DNA of 8,477 nucleotides from Haloferacaceae archaeon (GTDB lineage: Archaea; Halobacteriota; Halobacteria; Halobacteriales; Haloferacaceae), in contig JAHENP010000332.1 of the NCBI GenBank assembly GCA_018609965.1, positions 1-8,477 on the forward strand, read 5' to 3'. Numbering within the stretch: the stretch's first letter is position 1; the number at the start of each line of letters is the position of its first letter. Below the pieces are notes generated by a model. The model had not been told where the DNA came from. It searched no databases and saw only the letters and a list, made by a program, of their open reading frames with translations. This document shows, one piece after another, positions 6,081 through 8,477 of this stretch. The position numbers and the translations under genes are program-made.

Positions 6081-6140
6081 CCGCAGTCGTCACTCCGTCG
6101 CTGCAGTCGTCACTCCGTCGGTGCAGTCGTCACTCCGTCG
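6081..6140 (-). repeat. Three exact-length 20-bp tandem repeats at the 3' end of the DUF5789 gene
   Basis: Units 6081-6100, 6101-6120 and 6121-6140 share GCAGTCGTCACTCCGTCG and differ only in the first two bases (CC, CT, GT). On the minus strand each unit reads CGACGGAGTGACGACTGC followed by two variable bases. The unit at 6121-6140 supplies the last codons of DUF5789 (ACG GAG TGA). The other two are copies of that gene end lying in the gap before the cupin start. This looks like recent tandem duplication by slippage. No spacers are present, so it is not CRISPR. Confidence 0.85.
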
Positions 6141-6408
6141 CGACGGGGCCGTGACCGATCACGTCACGGACGGCCGCGAGGAACGTCTGGCGGCGGTCGA
6201 AGTACGTCTCGTCGACCTCCTCAAGCACGGCCGTCAGTTCACGCGGGCCGTCGGGTGTCCGGACCACCGCGTCCCCCTCCTTCTCGTTGATCCGGGAGCG
6301 TTCCTGTGGCCAGGTGAGTCGGGAGGCCACTCGGGCAAGCGGTGCACCGTCGACGTTCGGCCCCTCACCGAGTTCTACCGCCGGCTCCGTCTCGTCGTCG
6401 TCGCTCAT
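6130..6408 (-). CDS. DUF5789 family protein
   Basis: This 92-aa protein starts MSDDDETEPAVELGEG and contains GAPLARVASRLTWPQERS, VRTPDGPREL and TYFDRRQTFLAAVRDVIG, ending GHGPVATE. I recognise this order as DUF5789, a small haloarchaeal family without a known function. It is acidic at the N-terminus, has an LTWP helix start and no membrane segment. The frame continues upstream 37 codons to an ATG at 6519, but that extension has no family character and runs past the divergent promoter region, so ATG 6406-6408 is preferred. A CATTACAG box lies about 27 bp upstream. The stop codon sits inside the first of three tandem repeats, so the C-terminus has been copied into the downstream gap. Confidence 0.9.
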   Translation of the reverse strand: MSDDDETEPAVELGEGPNVDGAPLARVASRLTWPQERSRINEKEGDAVVRTPDGPRELTAVLEEVDETYFDRRQTFLAAVRDVIGHGPVATE

Positions 6409-6430
6409 TGTTCGCGGTTCGCGGTCGGGT

Positions 6431-6440
6431 CCTGTAATGA
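6431..6440 (-). promoter_or_regulatory. Probable TATA box of the DUF5789 gene
   Basis: On the minus strand TCATTACAGG lies 23-32 bp before ATG 6408, the only AT-richer run at the expected leaderless distance. It shares a 109-bp divergent region with the promoter of the + strand membrane protein. Confidence 0.4.
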
Positions 6441-6483
6441 GTTCCGGTTGGCTCCGAGGGGGGTGTCGTGCGAGCGTCTGACG

Positions 6484-6496
6484 CAGTGTTTTGTGG
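6484..6496 (+). promoter_or_regulatory. Probable promoter of the four-helix membrane protein gene
   Basis: CAGTGTTTTGTGG has its T4 (6489-6492) 26-29 bp before ATG 6518, which suits a leaderless transcript. The position also argues against the upstream in-frame ATG at 6491, which would lie inside the box. Confidence 0.45.
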
Positions 6497-6517
6497 GAGG
6501 ACACACAAGCAGTGTCC

Positions 6518-7633
6518 ATGACCAGCCTCGCGGATGTGTACGAGGGGACAGTCGGCGAGCCGGTGGACCGGCACCGACTCTACCTCGGGGTGGGGTTGTT
6601 CCTCGCGGGGTCGTTGTCCGCCGTCGTCGCCATCTGGGTCTCGGCGACCGGGACGGGGGGCTCGCTGGAGGCGATCCGGCAGGCCCGGTGGCTCGCGGGT
6701 GTGTTGGCCGGCGTGGGTGTGCCGGCGGTGTTCCTCGGAATCTTCGCCGTGTTGCCGGCCGGCCGGGTTACCCAGGCGGCCGCCATTGTCGGCGCCGGGG
6801 TCGCGTTGTTGGGCGTCTCGTTGTTCGCCCACGCCTACCCCTGTCGGTGGGCCGGCGCCGGCTGTGCGCCCGGTGATCTGACGCTCCAGACGACTACCGT
6901 CTACTTCTTCGGCGTCATCACTACCTTCTGGTGTCTGTTCGTCGGTGTCGCGAACTTCACCTCGCGGAACGACCCCGGCGGAACGGTGGAGTTGGAGGTG
7001 ACCCGCGGCGGCGAGACGAAGACGATCGAGGTCTCACGGTCGAAACTCGACGCCGAGACGACGGGCGGCGGCGGGGTCGGCTTCTTCGGCGACACCCCCA
7101 ACGGGGAGGTCACGACACAGGCGAACCGTGGCGACGCCCAGTTCGCGGACGACGGCGGGGCGACCAGCGACGGCGGGGCGACCAGCGACCGCATCACCGG
7201 TCTCCGTGAAGACGAGATCGGCGGGACGAACACCCCGAGCGGCCCGGGTGGTGTCGACACTGTCGGTAGCTCAGGTGACGCCGTCGGTCGTTCGGGTGAT
7301 GTCGGGACGACAGGTGGACGCGGTGGCCCGACCGACCGCGACCCGTCGGGTGTCGGCGGCGGTGCCGGCGGTGACGACCGACGTGCAAGCGGTGTCGACA
7401 GCGTCGGTGACGCCACGTTCGGTGGCGGGACGACTGGCCCGCGCGACACGGCCGGATCGCGTGATACTACACCAACTGGTGACCCGGAGCCGGGCTCTCC
7501 GGCAGACACCTACTGTGGGAGCTGTGCCCACTTCCAGTACGTCCGCACAGACGAGGGGATGCAGCCGTACTGTGGCTATCACGACGAACTGATGGAGGAC
7601 ATGGACGCCTGTGAGGAGTGGACGCCGCGGTAG
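6518..7633 (+). CDS. Four-helix membrane protein with Gly-rich linker and C-terminal Cys segment (DUF7139-like)
   Basis: The protein has 371 residues from ATG 6518, beginning MTSLADVYEG. Four transmembrane segments are visible at about 20-42, 58-80, 86-106 and 126-146, the last one FFGVITTFWCLFVGVANF. Next comes a short beta domain, GGTVELEVTRGGETKTIEVSR (154-174), then a disordered Gly/Asp/Thr/Ser linker (about 180-330) and a C-terminal segment with C333, C336, C352 and C365 in CGSCAHF...PYCGYHDELMEDMDACEEW. The membrane part matches a haloarchaeal family I remember as DUF7139; the function is unknown. The Cys segment could bind a metal, probably on the cytoplasmic side if the even number of helices puts both ends together. 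The linker contains a two-copy 18-bp repeat. The earlier in-frame ATG (6491) lies in the promoter box and was rejected. It is divergent from DUF5789 and converges on the UbiA-CarR gene with a 4-bp gap. Confidence 0.88.
   Translation: MTSLADVYEGTVGEPVDRHRLYLGVGLFLAGSLSAVVAIWVSATGTGGSLEAIRQARWLAGVLAGVGVPAVFLGIFAVLPAGRVTQAAAIVGAGVALLGVSLFAHAYPCRWAGAGCAPGDLTLQTTTVYFFGVITTFWCLFVGVANFTSRNDPGGTVELEVTRGGETKTIEVSRSKLDAETTGGGGVGFFGDTPNGEVTTQANRGDAQFADDGGATSDGGATSDRITGLREDEIGGTNTPSGPGGVDTVGSSGDAVGRSGDVGTTGGRGGPTDRDPSGVGGGAGGDDRRASGVDSVGDATFGGGTTGPRDTAGSRDTTPTGDPEPGSPADTYCGSCAHFQYVRTDEGMQPYCGYHDELMEDMDACEEWTPR
7151..7186 (+). repeat. 18-bp tandem duplication in the linker of the membrane protein
   Basis: GACGGCGGGGCGACCAGC occurs twice head to tail (7151-7168 and 7169-7186), encoding DGGATS twice (residues 212-223). 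The copies are identical, so the duplication is recent, and it keeps the reading frame in a disordered linker that tolerates length change. Confidence 0.85.
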
Positions 7634-7637
7634 CGAC

Positions 7638-8477
7638 TCAGTCCGATCCAGTCGACCGGTCTGACCCGGTCGACCGGTCCGACGCCGGCGGTTCACGCCC
7701 CGACTCGCCGTCCGGTCGCGCGGGCTGGCCCGGCCGTGTCGTGTCGGCCCGTTCGTCTCGGTCGTGGACGGTCTCGTGGACGGCGAGGACGAACCCCGGG
7801 ACGACGAGCATGAACAGGTGTTCCTCCAACGGGATGCCGAGCAACTCCACCCCGGTCCGCATCGGGATCGAGAACACACCAACCGTGAGCGTGTACCAGT
7901 CCCAGAGGTACGCGACGGGGTAGACGGCGGCGACGGTGGCGAGCGCCCGGCGGAGTGCGCCGGCACGGACCAGCAGTGTGAACGCAACACCCCCGAACAG
8001 AATCTCCGTCGCGAGGTACGTGTACCCGCCCAACACCGTGATGTCTGGAAGCGGGACGCCAGCGAGTGGTCGGAAGAACACCGCCAAGAGCAGTCCGGCC
8101 AACAGAAGATACGCACCACGCACCAACAACATCGTCGCCGTCTTCGGCTCCCGGCCGGTCGCCAACGCCGCGACGACGGCGAACGCGGCCGCGCCGACCG
8201 GCGCGAACGGCGGGAACAACCCGTCGACGGTGAACGCCACGACCCCGAACACGCCCACCCCCATCAGCGCGTACGCGAACCGGCGCGCACGGCGGCGACC
8301 CAGCGTGACTGCGACGGTCCGTTTGTCGATCGACCGGTCGTAGTCGTAGTCTTTGGCGTCGTCGATCACCTTCACACCCGTCAAGACGAGTAGGAACACG
8401 CCGGCGAACGCGACCGGCGTGGCCGCGAGCGTCCCGGTCTGGGCCGCGAATCCACCGAGAATCGCCAACGCAATCCC
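7638..8477 (-). CDS. UbiA prenyltransferase fused to a CarR lycopene-cyclase domain (5' end outside window)
   Basis: The frame is open from the right edge to TGA 7638-7640, giving 279 visible residues that start GIALAILGGF. An aspartate-rich loop DDAKDYDYD (D at 8361-8363, 8349-8351 and 8337-8339), followed by KRTVAVTLG, is the second Mg-diphosphate motif of UbiA prenyltransferases; the first motif must lie beyond the edge. After about three further helices comes TYLATEILFGG...WDWYTLTVGVFSIPMRTGVELLGIPLEEHLFML, with PLEE at 7821-7832. This matches the repeated domain of CrtY/CarR-type heterodimeric lycopene cyclases. In haloarchaea UbiA enzymes (Lye) elongate lycopene towards C50 bacterioruberin, so a bifunctional carotenoid elongase with a cyclase or hydratase-like domain is a reasonable inference, but another prenyl acceptor is possible. 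Only one CarR unit is visible here. The soluble tail ends with a short RSTGSD repeat. It converges on the DUF7139-like gene. Confidence 0.85.
   Translation of the reverse strand, partial: GIALAILGGFAAQTGTLAATPVAFAGVFLLVLTGVKVIDDAKDYDYDRSIDKRTVAVTLGRRRARRFAYALMGVGVFGVVAFTVDGLFPPFAPVGAAAFAVVAALATGREPKTATMLLVRGAYLLLAGLLLAVFFRPLAGVPLPDITVLGGYTYLATEILFGGVAFTLLVRAGALRRALATVAAVYPVAYLWDWYTLTVGVFSIPMRTGVELLGIPLEEHLFMLVVPGFVLAVHETVHDRDERADTTRPGQPARPDGESGREPPASDRSTGSDRSTGSD
7642..7677 (-). repeat. Two 18-bp near-identical repeats at the 3' end of the UbiA-CarR gene
   Basis: TCCGATCCAGTCGACCGG (7642-7659) and TCTGACCCGGTCGACCGG (7660-7677) differ at three bases and encode the final RSTGSD twice. The second unit ends in the perfect 12-base palindrome CCGGTCGACCGG (7666-7677). 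The repeats lie just before the stop codon, where two genes converge. Confidence 0.8.

Noticed and set aside
6081..6140. Short CRISPR array
   Set aside because: The 20-bp units abut with no spacers and contain a gene end; no cas gene is nearby.
6491..6517. Nine-codon N-terminal extension of the four-helix membrane protein
   Set aside because: The upstream ATG at 6491 lies inside the TTTT promoter box, whereas ATG 6518 is at the right distance from it and starts the family-like MTSLADVYEG.
5764..6876. 370-codon + strand frame across cupin, DUF5789 and the membrane protein
   Set aside because: It is antisense to two recognised genes and out of frame with a third; its composition is Arg-rich shadow sequence.
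1..8477. Mobile element, phage, toxin-antitoxin or defence island
   Set aside because: No transposase, integrase, nuclease, antitoxin or terminal repeat is visible, and base composition is even across the window.

Overview
The window looks like chromosomal DNA of a haloarchaeon (class Halobacteria). The evidence is very high GC, a GC-rich third codon position, Asp/Glu-rich proteins, leaderless-looking starts with AT-rich boxes about 27 bp upstream, and several proteins whose families I know only or mainly from haloarchaea (HAH_0734 family, DUF5789, DUF7139-like). No tRNA, rRNA, CRISPR array, insertion sequence or phage gene is visible. All names come from reading the translated sequence and from memory of families; no search was run.

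Layout on the + strand: the last 29 codons of an unidentified gene (2-91); a 277-bp gap with two hairpins and T-runs; an 849-aa polytopic DUF2298/'YYY' membrane protein, predicted GT-C-like (369-2918). It converges on, and overlaps by 11 bp, a minus-strand HAH_0734-family gene (2908-3174), which is preceded by a 39-codon candidate small gene (3230-3349). Then comes a + strand group: a MinD/ParA-type ATPase (3493-4257), a 174-aa protein overlapping it through GTGA (4254-4778), and, after two short hairpins, an unrecognised 268-aa protein (4837-5643). Next are a minus-strand cupin (5653-6015) and DUF5789 protein (6130-6408), separated by three 20-bp tandem repeats that contain the DUF5789 stop codon. 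Divergent from DUF5789 is a four-helix membrane protein with a long Gly/Asp/Thr linker and a C-terminal four-cysteine segment (6518-7633). The window closes with the C-terminal part of a minus-strand gene (7638-8477) in which a UbiA prenyltransferase half is joined to a CarR-type lycopene cyclase domain.

Two places have most biological interest. The MinD-like ATPase and its overlapping partner look like a translationally coupled spatial-organisation module; by analogy with minD genes of other haloarchaea it could place a complex at a pole or membrane. The UbiA-CarR fusion combines in one chain the two membrane folds used for C50 carotenoid elongation and cyclisation or hydration, so it is a candidate bifunctional carotenoid enzyme, but its N-terminal half lies outside the window. 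The remaining genes are conserved haloarchaeal proteins of unknown or general function. I see no defence island or mobile system.
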